A stretch of DNA of 55,695 bases from Stagonosporopsis chrysanthemi (GCA_022560025.1 JAFISE010000192.1:1-55695), one strand, 5' to 3'. Counted from the stretch's first letter, positions 31,298 to 43,529 are shown. Notes: generated by a model from the sequence alone, not told the origin. Numbers and translations are program-made.

Positions 31298-31905
31298 AAG
31301 ATGCAACACCGTCACACATGTGTGCAAGAATACGAACGAGAGATGTCGAACGTTCGAGCATTTGGCTCAGGGCCGTATTGCTATTGTGCGATGAACCGTG
31401 AAGGTCTGATTAACTATGCAAACTCAGACGCTGCTATCCCACAGTGCCCCCCCCCCCCCACCCCCCGAATCCAGCCGACCCGTTCCCAACGCCGTAACGG
31501 ATGTGAGAACGCCAGAACATGATGCACATTGAACAACAATCAAAAACCGTCAAACCAGCCTCCAAGAATAATCGATGACTCGGACATACAGCTGCGCTGA
31601 AAGTCCTCCCTGAGTCCGCCTTGGCCTCCACATTCAGGGGTGGTACTGCTATGGAAGCCGCATAGGTCGCTCTAAGAGTGCCTTCGGGCTGATGGGTTGA
31701 GATACTTCGGAAGTGCAAGGCGGAGGTAGAGGAGGCCAAGCAGACGAAGATGTTGACCAGGAAGCATGCGCAGAATATCGCGAACGTGCGTAGACCGGGA
31801 CTCGTCGCGCCTCATTGGGAAAATACGCTCGCCGTGGTGGAGAAAAGGGAATATACTGGTTCGGCACTATACAGTTCTTCAGTATGGAGCTCAGCTTTGG
31901 TGTAA
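31298..31905. other. Convergent intergenic region with a poly-C tract
   Basis: RPF1 and CAF1 end toward each other across 0.6 kb. A C13-A-C6 tract lies at 31447-31466. On the minus strand about 31540-31820 is open and encodes one hydrophobic segment (FAIFCACFLVNIFVCLAS) but has no ATG in frame, so a small spliced membrane protein is possible but unproven. Confidence 0.45.
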
Positions 31906-33580
31906 CTACTTGTTACCACCATAGCCTCCATAATTACCACCGGGTGTCATGTGGCCTGTTGGTCCTGGTGTGGTCGCAAGCCCAGCTGGGTGGTTTGTTG
32001 GTGTGCTTGGTCCGTCTCCGTGCCTTGCACTGCCTGGATGAAACATCATGCCGCCGTTGAGGCCTTGGAACCCAGTCAGACTCTGCTGACCCTGTGCCGC
32101 AAGTACAGCTGCTTGTGCCGTGGCGCTGGCTGGTGGCCCAACGCCTGTGAGTCCCCACATCTGCCCGTTCATCTCATCAGGAATCGTTCCATCGAAGATT
32201 TTCCTCTTCAATTCCCAAAATACAGTGCCCGTAAGCCAAGCATCAGAGCCTGCAGTGTGAGAAGTGCCGATGCGTTGACAACCTAGCTCATCAGCAAGAT
32301 CCTGTAGACCTGATTTTGTGCCCAAGTTGTTTAGGATGGTGGTCACATTGGCATTCGTTATCCCTCGGCGGAGGAGGCTGTTTGCGTGCCGCCAAAGGTA
32401 CTTGACATCGAGCAGGCGTGGGAAGAAGACCTCGACAAGCTTGCGGTAGGAGTCTTCGTCCTCCGGTAGTGGCTTGGAGCTGAGCATCTTCACCAAGTAC
32501 GCAAAATCGTAGCCAGAATGGAATGATATCCAGTTTACATCCTCTGAGAGCGTCATGCCGGATGTAATCAGCAATGAGCCAAACTCTTGCGGGTCTATGC
32601 CTTGTGAGGCGTGCTTCTCAAAGTCTGCACCAGATTTCTTAAGCATCTGGATGGATTCCTCGTTGTACATATCGTCTTCGAGGGAGAACTGGAAGTTGAA
32701 GCTCCATGTGCACGGACACATTACTATGTTGTTCGCATATCGCTGCAGCGATTTGGGTTGGTATTGCAGTGTAGACGGGTCGAGCTGTCCGGGAGGAATC
32801 TCGCCTTGAATTGAGAATAATGTGACGCCAAGCTGGATGATCTTAAGGAGGTCGACGTTGCAGCGCACTGTTTGGTAGTGGTATGAGGCTTTCGAGTTAA
32901 AGTCGCCGATCGGTCGCGCAACTACACCGGGAAATTCTGTGTCCTGGTCGCCATTGTAAGCTTCATCGTATGCAAGGTATTTGGAGAGCAGAAGAGAGCC
33001 TCAACCTGATGGCCCAAACCCACTCCACCATTGACGGCGCACTTCACCACGCACGTCAGACACAAGTTGAGCGCTGAAGAAACAACCCCCAAACTGTACA
33101 AATCGCACTTACCATGCTGATGTATGGGTACTGGTCGATGAGGGAGCGTAGCAGGTCCATCTCTTGGTGAAGGTTCGACCTCCACACGTCGCGTATCCTC
33201 TGGCCAGCAAGACCCTTTGCACCGTCTTGCCCACGAACAGCATCCTGCTGCAGTTGAGCTCCATGAGCGAAACGCATACGCGCCTCATGTCCGTCCAAGC
33301 CTGTCCCTCCACTGGCCCCACCTAGACTAGCCGCGGCTCCTAACCCTGCGCCACCGAGAGCGCCAGCGATTCCGGCGTTGTTTGACTGAAAGGCATGTTG
33401 ATTCTGACCGAAGAGGTTGATGTTGTGGGCCTGGTTTCCTCCGCCAAAGCTGGGATGTGGCATATTTTGCTGTTGCTGGTGCTGCTGTTGCAGCTGCGGT
33501 TGTTGGTGAATTGGCGCAGAAAGATGCGCAAAAGGATTCGAGAGATTGTGCCCCGGAAATCGGCCGCCGTTGCGTGCCAT
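31906..33580 (-). CDS. POP2: CCR4-NOT deadenylase subunit CAF1/POP2
   Basis: A DEDD-type 3'-5' exonuclease that shortens mRNA poly(A) tails within the CCR4-NOT complex. Two exons give 501 aa; a 169-bp intron (32944-33112, GTAAGT donor) falls exactly before the first catalytic motif. Exon 1 (ATG 33580-33578) encodes a Gln/Asn/Gly-rich, low-complexity N-terminus and then IRDVWRSNLHQEMDLLRSLI and YPYISM. Exon 2 opens with DTEFPGVV (first Asp and Glu), continues with the WSFNFQFSLEDDMY segment, and has NWISFHSGYDFAYLVK (second Asp) and HTAGSDAWLTGTVF (His and third Asp). The C-terminal ~90 residues are Gly/Pro/Thr/Gln-rich. The extended low-complexity ends are usual for filamentous fungi. It is head to head with the complex I B12 gene. 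Confidence 0.96.
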
Positions 33581-34017
33581 TGTGGGATACGGGTGTGCTA
33601 CCGCTGGGTAGCTCGTGTGCGATGCTGCTGCAGGGCTGCGGGCATGCGGTAGCCTGGGTCGAGAGTGCAGATAATTTCCGAGAGTTGTTCGCGTGAGTCG
33701 GGTGCGCTTCGTTAGCAGGAAGCGCAAGGTGTCGGAATCTTGGATTGTGGTTATCGAGTCGAAATGTGGTGGAATGCGGGAGGGACGCTGCCGACGAAAG
33801 TGAGTGGTGGCCGCGCTTGCGAGTCCAAGCTCTGCCGCCAAGACATGTGGAGTGGGCAGCGCGACGTCGAGCAGCTCCGCGACGACAGTCATTGAATTCA
33901 CGCTGCGTCTCGATATACCCACACAATGAGGCCTTCATAGTGAGTTCTGCATATGTGACGCCGCAATTGGCGCTCCTGCCCGTCTTCGCGCCCACCGCTG
34001 ACCTCCGCAGCTCCGTC
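33581..34017. promoter_or_regulatory. Bidirectional promoter between POP2 and the complex I B12 subunit
   Basis: 437 bp separates the two divergent start codons. Long frames cross it on both strands, but they begin at non-ATG codons and are not conserved-looking. No specific element is identified. Confidence 0.5.
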
Positions 34018-34322
34018 ATGGCAAAGCCCAGCATCACCGGCTTCGACCCTCAGAAGTTCGCCGCCGCCTCCAAGAGCGGCACCAAGGGCGATCCGTGGGC
34101 ACGATAGTACGCATTATACCTGCTCTGAAATGCTCCTGAGCGGCATACTCACGATCGAACAGCGAGCAATGGCGATACACAGGACCCTTCTCCAGGTTCA
34201 ACCGCTTCAAGGGCTCTTTCCCCGGTCTCGGCATCGCGACAGTAGCGTTTGCCGGATACCTTGTCGTCGAGAAGCTTTTCTTTCCTGAAGAGCACGGCCA
34301 CCACAGCTCGGATGGTCACTGA
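34018..34322 (+). CDS. NADH:ubiquinone oxidoreductase B12 subunit (NDUFB3-like)
   Basis: An accessory subunit of the membrane arm of mitochondrial complex I. Two exons (34018-34106 and 34163-34322) give 82 aa, the expected size; the intron is 34107-34162 with a GAACAG acceptor. The sequence opens MAKPSITGFDPQKFAAASK, continues DPWAR and EQWRYTGPFSRFNRFKG across and after the splice, has one membrane segment in FPGLGIATVAFAGYLVVEKL, and ends with a His-rich tail (EEHGHHSSDGH). The RYTGPFSR-type motif and the single span are characteristic of B12 proteins. The gene is too short and too split to stand out as a long frame. It is divergent from POP2. Confidence 0.93.
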
Positions 34323-36627
34323 GTGGGGTACATGCATAGGCAGAATAGCAGAGAAAGAGCTGGAGAAGAGATGATCTTGAGGACCTGGGCGTACTGGTTG
34401 ACTCGATTTCCCTCGCTGTGAGGGCTGTAAATACGGAATATCACACAGCATGACCAAAGCAAGTCTCATTTGTCAGCGCACCTGGATCCTACGTGATTTG
34501 CTGCGTCCTTGGAGGCAATAGTACTGGTCGAATTTATGCCTGTGAACAAGGTCTGCCAGCGTGCATTGAGCAACATCTCGGCTTAGCAGAGACTGCGCAC
34601 TTCAGAAGGAAAGGCTCGCAACGGTGGTCAGTAGTGCTGTTGAAAGACGGTAAGCCAAGCGCGATCTTGCTTAAGTCACTTCGTCACCACATTTGAGCTT
34701 GTTCTTATACGAGTTCATCGGCTGACTTGTGCTGTGGGCTCGTCGCAATGGCCGATGCATTGTACTTGTGACCATTGAAGAATCAAGGCACGTCGTCCAG
34801 AGAGCGTTCGGATAGAGGTTGCATCTTGACAGACAAACGGTCCGATCACATTCGCGAAGGGCTCCTGGCTGTCAGCTTTGACTATTCAGCATCCGTTGAA
34901 GGGCCGCATTGCACGCTATGGTAGATCATCGTATGTTACAGTTTCGACGGTCTGGCTTCTGTGGTGTTTTCCAGTCGCCAGGTAAGAGGCCGCAGCACAG
35001 AAGAGCAAGACCTGCATTGTGAAATCTGACTCAAGAAAACGTCCAAAGTCAATGAAATACGACAAGACATCAGGTGTTACTGTATCAAACAATCATGTAG
35101 CCATAGGCGCACGCAACTCGCGTGACTCGCCCATTCTCAATAGACCACACAATGACTTAGCCATATCTTAGAACATGCGCAAATTACCAATTATGCTCAG
35201 CACAACTCCATACACGCAACACGTGCGTAGGATTGCCCACGCGAGCAAGACCGCACGAGTACTCCCCACCATCCTAATCACGGACAGCGCGCATATCAGC
35301 ATCTGCGACCCTCTCCCCACAGGCGGCTCAAGCGTACCTCACACACGATCCCAAAAGACACGAGCTCCGCGACCGCCATCCAGACCGTGGGACCATGTAG
35401 CGAATTCTACTCGACCAGCTTCGTCCATACGCTCTTGGTCCAGCACTGTGTCTGACCCGCGCAGAACCCACGCAAACGGTCTCTCCATGTCCACTTCAGC
35501 CCAGCACCGCGCAGTACTGCGCAGCGACCTGTCATCTTTGTGATGCGTGCTGCATTCTTGCCTGCACCCACGGCTTGTCGCCCTGTTGGTGGCTAGCGAT
35601 CGGCCGCTGCAGGATCGCCATCCTGGTTCGCCGGCCCGCGTGCCTGCCCGCTGTTGATGCTCGAAGCGTGCACTCTCCCGCGATGCCATGGGAGGCCCAA
35701 CGTGCGCTGTGGGTGGGAGCGTGCCGTGAGCCGTTGATCCTGCACGAACCAGCTTCCTATTGAGGGTTCGCCGGGTGGTGCCGTGCTGTGTGGCTGGAGA
35801 GACTGAAATTGTGGGTTTCGGTCAGCGGCGAGGCCGTGAAGACTGGTGAGGTTGTGGAGATGAGGGTGCGAAGGGGAAGGTGCGTTGAAAGCAGGATTGA
35901 GATCTGATCGTAAGGCTTGTTATGGCGACTGAGATGCTGGTTTCAGATATGGTGTCATGTTGCGAGAAATGTCAGCGAATTATAGATCAATAGTGCAGAT
36001 GGATACTACTACGCCATCGTAATCGACTGAAGATTTTGACCTGAGGTGGCGAGGTATACTGCCTCTTCGAAATGAGGCGATGCACAGTTCCATGCCTTTT
36101 AGGTAGGCCTGGTGCTGCTCAGTTTTCCAAAGGGTCTCCACACTACGTACAGGGAGGTGATCTCGAGGGTTGACAACATGGCCCTGTCTGCGTCAGAAGA
36201 CGGCAGTCAGGGTCTGATCTGGCGGTGAACCTTGGTTACGGAGCGGCTGAGACCCTGGATGCGGGCTACGCCAGGTTCTTTTTCCTATCTTGTAGACTAC
36301 TATTTTTTCCATTTGTTCGTGGACCTCAGCATGCTGCATGAAGAGCAGCTGCATATGTTAGCTTTAGTTGGATTGCTCCCAAACTCTCCTTGGCCTGGTA
36401 CTCGGGATCACCAAAGCTTCCCCCTTCAACGACTTTGACTTTACTCGCCGATACTGGACCTGCAGCTGCAGCGGAGGGGGTCTCCGAAAGATATGCATGC
36501 AGCTCAAGCTCGATGCAAAAACATCGCTTCGACGGAAATCTATAGATTGTTGTACAATGTATGGTGTGGTGTTCAGCTTCCGCAGGCATGGGCCCTCGGT
36601 TCGCATCCAAATAGTTTAGTTTCCGTG

Positions 36628-36660
36628 CTGGTTCGCGATCTGGTTCGCGATCTGGTTCGC
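36628..36660 (+). repeat. 12-bp tandem repeat CTGGTTCGCGAT
   Basis: Nearly three perfect copies in a row. Read on the plus strand they encode repeated Leu-Val-Arg-Asp, which leads into a heptad-like stretch and a stop at about 36720. Confidence 0.85.
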
Positions 36661-38970
36661 CTAGAACGGACTATCGAAACTCTGAACCTGGAGGTAACGG
36701 GTTTGAAAACTTCGCTGTAGCTTCATCCCTGCCGTCGCCAATCACTCGTATGCGGAAGAAAAGAGTATTTACGCCATCCTCATAGTCTCGAGAGATGCAG
36801 TTTCATAACGCCGGGCAGGTAAGCGTACCGTTGAATCAACAGAGACAGTCACAGACTAAGCAGATCTCCACGCACAATTTCTGTTGTGGAGATGTGCAGA
36901 GTTCGTTACCCACTTGAAAGCCGGAGCGGGCCTCCGACAACGGTTGGGACAAGTAATGGCTATTGATGGTGTGGATCAACGCATCTTTACCTTGAAACAT
37001 CCGCGCAAGCGGCCTGTGGCCTGCAAATTTACGTCTTACATGCGTGAAAGACTGAGGCGGCCAAAGCAAATCCGATAGTATTATCTTTTTCTACCCTTCA
37101 AGCCATCACAGTCGATTGAAGCTGGCTACTCGTCATATGAACAAACAGAGAACCGTCGCTCGAATGCTTTAGCTTTGACCGACTGTAATTTGCGAATGCG
37201 GATCCGGATAGAGTTTCGGTGGCGCGGGGCTCAACAGGACTGTGGAGAACGAGCGGAGAAGAGCGCCTAAGAAGTTTAAGGTGTTGACTGCAAGTTGACA
37301 AGGTGGAAGAGGAGCTGCTCACGCTCAAGAGGCTTCAGCCGCATATGCACTATTTGCAGACAGCAGCTAATCACTGCATGGCCCATGACTTGTCCATACG
37401 CAGGGCTTTCACGGACATTTTTTTTTGAAGGCGGTTCGCACTGTGCGGTTGCATGTGGACCTGCAGCCCGGTGGAGCTGTGGACGAGTTACAATATAGTG
37501 CTAGTTTGAGTCTGAGGTCTCCAGTCTGGACGCGGATTGAGCTCGGAAGGTTCTCGTTCGAACAGTCGTCTGCATTAGGACTTCTTTGACTTGTGCTAAG
37601 CAAGGGCGGGGCAACGTAAAGTGTAGCCGAAGATCCAGCGTATCGGTTTACGGTTTACAATCAGGCGCTTCTGGTAGCGACGGCCCGGACAGGTACATGC
37701 AGGTACGAGCGTCAACAGTGTTGTACCGGTGGTCTACTCCTGATAGGAGACTCAAACCAAGTCAGGGAACCAAACTTTGAGTGCTGTGAAATGCTAAGGC
37801 CGTCGTCTGGAATCAGTCAGGGCGTTTGTGAAGCATCACTAATAGGCATAGCCCCGTCGTACTCGTGTTCATCGCATGGCGAAGGGCCAGCACGGAGCTG
37901 AGCAGTAGCTGGCTACGGCGGGATGATTCGTCGTAACTGTTCCGCATGAGTTTACGCAAGCACATGGACAGCCACGTAACCGGATAGCCGAGTGCTGTCT
38001 CCACGAGTGTGGGTTGCTGAGGTCTTTCTGTACCGGAGGGCCCGTTGGGATATGTCGTATTGGCATTAGCGCGCTTTCGTTTTAGCAGCAGACGTCATTC
38101 AGGTACGAGAAGTGCGACGCCGTCATGGGTGGCTGATGCAGCCTGCAGACGGCTTTATCAAGACGTGGGGCTCCAGCGAAGTGGGATGTATGGAACAAGT
38201 GGTGCTCGATGCAGTCAGCGCCTCTTCTGCAAAGACCAGGAGAAGCTCATGCGTGGTTGTAACCTATGCAGTACTGCTCCCATGTCCCTGCAGTATAGCG
38301 AGGCGACGAAAACCAGAATGCTGGCTTAACGACTGACGTTCGGTCTGATTACACGTGCTTCTTGCACACGAGGATCAGCTGCTTCGTTGGTGCGTTCTCC
38401 ACTCCACGCGTCTTTGGATCGTCAGCCCTCTGAACAGGCCCGCGGCAAGGCTATGATGAGTGGAGCATGTCGTGTGCTCTTTCGTCAACAGCATCTGAAC
38501 GATCTGAGAGCCGCTGATGCGAGGCGACCATGCGGGATGATCCTCTCATAACCATCTGTTGCAGTGCAGTGACACCTGGGTGCACAGATGAGCTGTCGTC
38601 GACATCGTACTACGCTGGCTCGTTTCACTGAACGCCTCCTCTCATGATGGTGGTCCTTGTTCAGCATTGTTGCCGATGAATCAGCCTACGCACGGCACAG
38701 TATCCTGAGCAATCATGAACATCCGGTCTCGTCTATGCTCACAATCAATGACGAGAAGGACAGGCGAGCTCACCGCAGTGTAAGCGCTCGTCCCACGATG
38801 AGGCACGACCAGCTCGTTATCGCTGTCACACAGCGATTGACGGTGTTCAAACCGCATCGACCGCGTCTCACTGCATATACTCTGCGCAAACTGGACTGCA
38901 ACGTCGCTAGTTCTCGTGAGCATGACGAATTCGAAGCATATTTTCGCAGTCTGTGCCCCCTCGCGGCGCG

Positions 38971-39007
38971 CTGTGCTGTGCTGTGCTGTGCTGTGCTGTG
39001 CTGTGCT
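38971..39007. repeat. (CTGTG)n microsatellite
   Basis: Seven consecutive CTGTG pentamers followed by an imperfect continuation, in non-coding DNA. Confidence 0.95.
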
Positions 39008-41027
39008 GCTGTGCGTGCCAGTCAGTGCTTTGCAGCGTTGGTCGGCAGATGAAGACCGAGATTGGCAGGCTGCGAAAGTCCAACGGCTCTGACAGCGGCG
39101 GCTTGGTTGACCTTTGAAACACGTTTGAAGGTCACCCAGCGTTTGAGACGGCACTTCAGGCCCATGGCCCTTTTGAAGTCTCAACAACGACGGTTCACAA
39201 CTCAGTTGGCCCACAGCATAGATTGATGTGGGAGCAAGGCGGGGCAACATGGCTCATCGACACGTTGTCGCCGAGTGTAGGGCCCTCTTCGGTTGTTTCA
39301 TCTGACCTTTCCGCGATGTGAAGATCGTTGCGGCTGGAACGGTACCCTACGCTCAAAGAAGATGGCCCCTCAGCGTGCCATTTGATCGTCACGGCAATTG
39401 CATCGTCGAGCCGTGGTGAGCGGGCTTCAACACAGAGGTGGTGCACATCGCCCTCTCTTATGGCGGCCTTAGCCACGGAATCCGCGGTCTTCAGGCTTGC
39501 TTTGGTAAGGGAACGGAGCTGGCCTCGAGACGGCAACTCGAGGCTGCGGACTGATGCGTTGATCAGGCCGACCCTGGCCTACGTCAAGGCTCCCTGCAGG
39601 TACGTGGGTTTGTGCGCTGAAATGAGAACGCGAACCCGCACCAGGCTAGAAAGACACAACAAAAACACCAACACAACAACGCGATATTCGCCGCACGTAC
39701 TCGCTGTTGGAGTGTTGCATTTGCCGGTCTGCATGTTGCACGCATTGCACGATCGACGCTACAGCGGGGCTGGTGCACAGCATCAATAGCTCATACTGTT
39801 AACTCCAGGGCCATTGGAAGAGGATCATGCTGTCGAATCCTCTGCGGTAGCACAACAACATCGGCCGGCATTGACCAGACTGGAGCTCGGCGTCTCTTCT
39901 AAGCGGGCCTCGGGGTGGTCCCTGCGATCGCGCTGCCGCGCTATTTACCCGTTTTATTTACAAGTCAAACCAATCACCGGCTTCAAATTTCTCCCCTGCA
40001 ATGTTATGCTGCGTGCCAGCCAACCTGTCGGGCCGCGAGCTCTCCAGCTCTAGGTTCCCCCGTCTTTGATACCCCTGTGTCTGTTGGCTTCAGCCACTAA
40101 CAGCTGTCTAGACGCCGCTTTTACGCAGTTCACATCCATGGCCTTCTTGCCTGCAGTATCCCCTGTCCCTGCCTGGCCTGAACATGTCACTAAGCACCTC
40201 GGCGTAGTGCACTGAGCACTATCCATCTTTCTCCACATGCTCTCCGCTGTTGTGTACGCCCGCTATGTACTTACATACTCAGGTTATCCCTACCTTTGCT
40301 AGTGGTTCACCGGCCCCAAAAGCCTCAGGCGCAGTGTCAATATTGGGGAACTCACTTTGACTTCCAGTTCACCTCTTGGTATTGACTACGGAAAACATCA
40401 TATTACCTGTTTGGTCTGCACCACATCCGTCGAGTCTTGACATCCCTTTCACGGCCTAATTTCAATTACTACGGCAAACAGCACGCCGGTCGAGGGATTC
40501 TCAACATAGCAGCGTACCCTCGTCTTAAAACTTGATTACGAGCGCCCACCCGAGCCGTGAGCCGTACCCTTCGACAGTGCGTCGCCTGGCTCCGCGATCA
40601 GATCTTTGTGCTGTTCACTGCCTCCTGTTGCAGTGGAATCAGCCGGCTTAAGAGGTGCGCATATGTCTATTTCAAGTTCATCCGGTGCGGACTAGGTCTA
40701 CTTGCCAATCCTTCCAGCTTGTCGACCTGCCCATCGTGAGCTTCGATTTACTCTCCTATTGAATTTGTCGACTTCCTTTCAAGCTTTACCATTGATGTCT
40801 ACTAGTATAGACCACTAATACATAAAGCAGACCACTGCTGGTATACGTGCCTCTCCTACACTTAACCGGCCAGCCGCCTGAGGCAGGCGTCCCTGGGTCA
40901 TCTGGCTCACGTGTGGTTCGCTGGCATTGGCTGCATCCCCGACCGTTTGTGGGGATCCTCTCGTACAAGTCCAGCATCGCTCGACCTTTGATGGACCGTT
41001 GACGGGCTTTACCCTAGTTCCTAAGCA

Positions 41028-43529
41028 ATGTTTGCGTTCCATAAGAACGAGACCCTCTCGCGCTCCAGACAGTCGTCTGTCGATTCCGCTTTCTTGGAGT
41101 CAACAAGTCTCACATCGGTCTCCGACTCGATGACAGCATCGCAATGCTCGGATTCCTTCGAAACTGACGGCATGCACTCGCCAGAACGGCGGCGCAAGGC
41201 TGCATCGGGCAGGCGCAGCTCTGTTTTTAACATGCGCTCAAGAAGCAACACAGGCGCCTCCACAGCTTCCTCTATAATGCCTCCTAATCACGCAGACATG
41301 ACTGCATACGACCAGGCTTCGCCAAGTTCTCCGCCCTCGCTTCGCCAAGTTTCTAGCTATAGCCGTCTTGATAACGCTGGCCCGAGGAGGTCTATGTTCC
41401 GTGGGAAAATGAGCAAGAGGTTGAGCGAGTCGATTGGAAGTGCCATAGACATCGACGACGCTCCGGAATTAGACGCCGGGAGGAAGCGTGCATCGTTCCT
41501 GCGAAAGCGCAAGGGCACCAACGAAGCTGAGATCTCGAGTAAGTCTAGTCTGACCATTGTCAAGTTTCTGGAGCTAACGTCTTACTCAGGCCATGAACTC
41601 AAGAATCGGATTTCGAGGCCCTTCGACTTCCAGCACCTGACCCACACCGACCGACACCAAGTAGCCGCACTGGAACAAGCTCTAGTATCTGAGAAAGGCC
41701 CTGCGCGGGCCCAACGTTCTGTACAAGTATCTTCTTCGCGAACGCGTGGAGCAGACAGTCCTCGGCAAATGTCGACTGAGAACCTGATGGCCTCCGAGCC
41801 CGTTTGGGGAAATGCATCTACCTCTCGGTCGCCACCGCAAAGTCCACCCCAAGGAGACTGGCAACAATCTGAATCTCAGAACAGCTCATCAATGGCTCGG
41901 CCAGAGCTCCGACCTACTCGGTCTGTAGAGAGTTTCTCGCAACCTGGTATGAATCTTCGTGCCCACAGGCACTCATCCTCAGTCATCGCACCTCCACGGA
42001 CATCGTCACTCATCCCCGCGTCAGCTATTCACAACATTCAAGAAGAAGGGTCGGCAGTTCAAGCCGGCACCACATCGCCAGCCATTCGATCGAAGAGACA
42101 ATCAGGCATTTGGGACACGTTCACGATGCCAACTGCCCCACAAGCAGACCAACTCCCAGGAATAAACGAACACTCTGACTCCACCCTTGTTGGCAACGCT
42201 CTGACAACGCCAGACGACTCTGCAATCCAAGCTTTGACACCACCCTTCAGCCCCAGCCTCGAAGATGTTGCAGAAGAACCGGAGCGTTTCGTCAGTCCCA
42301 GGCCTGCCCCCCAACCGCCTCGCCTGAAGACTCCAACGTCACCCAAGTCGTTTTTCACCGATTCGTTCTCATTTAGCCACCACTGCTCTTCAGGTTTAAG
42401 ACTACGACCGAGGGGTAACTCCCGAGCCTCACCCAAGTCATATAGCCTGACTTCCTCTGTGATACGACCCACCTCACAAATTTCTGAAACCCTTGTCTCG
42501 CCCAGCTCGACACGCGAAAGCCCTGTTCCTAAACCGTCGATCGTGCGGCGCAAGTCGAATACATGGCGCGCCATTGAAGAGTCATGGGAAGAGGATGTCG
42601 ATTACATCTACGAGCATGCTCTCGAAGCTGAGTGCGATAACGACTGGGACTGTGTATCAGACGACGAGGCCTTCGTGGATCCCCATTACGCCCTGACCCG
42701 AGCTATCTACGAAGAAAGGCCTCCAGTACCGCAGGCCTCACAGACAGGGCGGTACTCTGCAAGCAACAAGCCGACTTTTCAGTTGCCGATGCCCTTCCCG
42801 CCCTCGCGCCCACAGATTGGTAATGATAGTGTTCCGGATCTGGGTACCACTTCTACCACTTCAGCTTCCACACTACAGACTCCATTTCACGAGACTGAGG
42901 GCTTCGTGCTGAGTCCCTCGCTCTTACTTCCCCATGATTATAAAGAAGCGGCAGAGGCTTCCTACGAAGATATCTTGAAAGAGTACGATGGCTCTGATTG
43001 TCACTATCCAATAATCGATGTTGATGAAAGCACAACAAGCTCAGCCCGTAGCAGTCGCGTCCGCTTCAGCCGTAGAAGCTCGTATGACAGCAGCTTGGTC
43101 TCTTCTGCTCAGAGTTCAGGCCTCTGGAGCTCTCCAGTACGACGCTCGGCAAGCTCTGCTGGAAGCGTACCGGAACTCGTCCACTCCCGTCGCACCAGGC
43201 AAAATTTCAGCATCATCGTTGACGAGCTCTCCGAGCAGGTGGCTTCTATGCATGCATTCGGCAGTGACGGCGAGCAGGACGATGATATTACCCCACCAGG
43301 ACCCTCCCGTTCATCGGCAGAACGAATCTTCTTCAAGGACTTGCCCAACGACAAGAGCTACCATGGCAAGAAGCACTCTCACAAGCCAACACTTTCAGAC
43401 GGGGCAGATCAGCTAGCCGGAGATGTTAAAGTTCGTGCCCGAGCAGCTACCACCAGTCGCCTGAATGAGGAGGAGTGTCTGCGCCTCTTCCCTACACCGC
43501 CATCGTTTTCACCTCCCGTTCTCAATTAA
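41028..43529 (+). CDS. CRIB (p21-Rho-binding) domain protein, putative Cdc42/Rac effector
   Basis: A long Ser/Pro-rich protein, 816 aa if the single intron is removed or 833 aa if retained. The CRIB motif ISRPFDFQHLTH is at residues 178-189 of the spliced form, matching the I-S-x-P-x-x-F-x-H-x-x-H consensus that binds GTP-loaded Cdc42 or Rac. The rest is mostly disordered: Ser/Arg tracts near the start, many SP and TP sites, an acidic SWEEDVDYIYEHALEAE segment near 520, and a basic RSSRVRFSRRSS patch near 670. There is no kinase or SH3 domain, so it is a scaffold-type effector rather than a PAK kinase. A role in polarity is inference from the motif. The intron (41539-41589) has perfect GTAAGT and CTAAC signals yet is 51 nt with no stop. 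Confidence 0.82.
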   Translation: MFAFHKNETLSRSRQSSVDSAFLESTSLTSVSDSMTASQCSDSFETDGMHSPERRRKAASGRRSSVFNMRSRSNTGASTASSIMPPNHADMTAYDQASPSSPPSLRQVSSYSRLDNAGPRRSMFRGKMSKRLSESIGSAIDIDDAPELDAGRKRASFLRKRKGTNEAEISSKSSLTIVKFLELTSYSGHELKNRISRPFDFQHLTHTDRHQVAALEQALVSEKGPARAQRSVQVSSSRTRGADSPRQMSTENLMASEPVWGNASTSRSPPQSPPQGDWQQSESQNSSSMARPELRPTRSVESFSQPGMNLRAHRHSSSVIAPPRTSSLIPASAIHNIQEEGSAVQAGTTSPAIRSKRQSGIWDTFTMPTAPQADQLPGINEHSDSTLVGNALTTPDDSAIQALTPPFSPSLEDVAEEPERFVSPRPAPQPPRLKTPTSPKSFFTDSFSFSHHCSSGLRLRPRGNSRASPKSYSLTSSVIRPTSQISETLVSPSSTRESPVPKPSIVRRKSNTWRAIEESWEEDVDYIYEHALEAECDNDWDCVSDDEAFVDPHYALTRAIYEERPPVPQASQTGRYSASNKPTFQLPMPFPPSRPQIGNDSVPDLGTTSTTSASTLQTPFHETEGFVLSPSLLLPHDYKEAAEASYEDILKEYDGSDCHYPIIDVDESTTSSARSSRVRFSRRSSYDSSLVSSAQSSGLWSSPVRRSASSAGSVPELVHSRRTRQNFSIIVDELSEQVASMHAFGSDGEQDDDITPPGPSRSSAERIFFKDLPNDKSYHGKKHSHKPTLSDGADQLAGDVKVRARAATTSRLNEEECLRLFPTPPSFSPPVLN

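Larger units (their letters stand above)
34323..41027. other. 6.7-kb interval without a convincing gene
   Basis: Frames on both strands are short, and none shows a known domain or clean splice structure. It contains a 12-bp tandem repeat at 36628-36660 and a CTGTG repeat at 38971-39007. Between 36550 and 36720 the plus strand ends a small frame with a heptad-like LERTIETLNLEVTGLKTSL tail, perhaps the end of a decayed gene. No inverted-repeat ends, transposase motif or tRNA was recognised. The last kilobase is probably the long 5' region of the CRIB gene. Confidence 0.5.

Noticed and set aside
38681..39250. 189-codon minus-strand frame across the CTGTG repeat
   Set aside because: It depends on the microsatellite and has no recognisable content.
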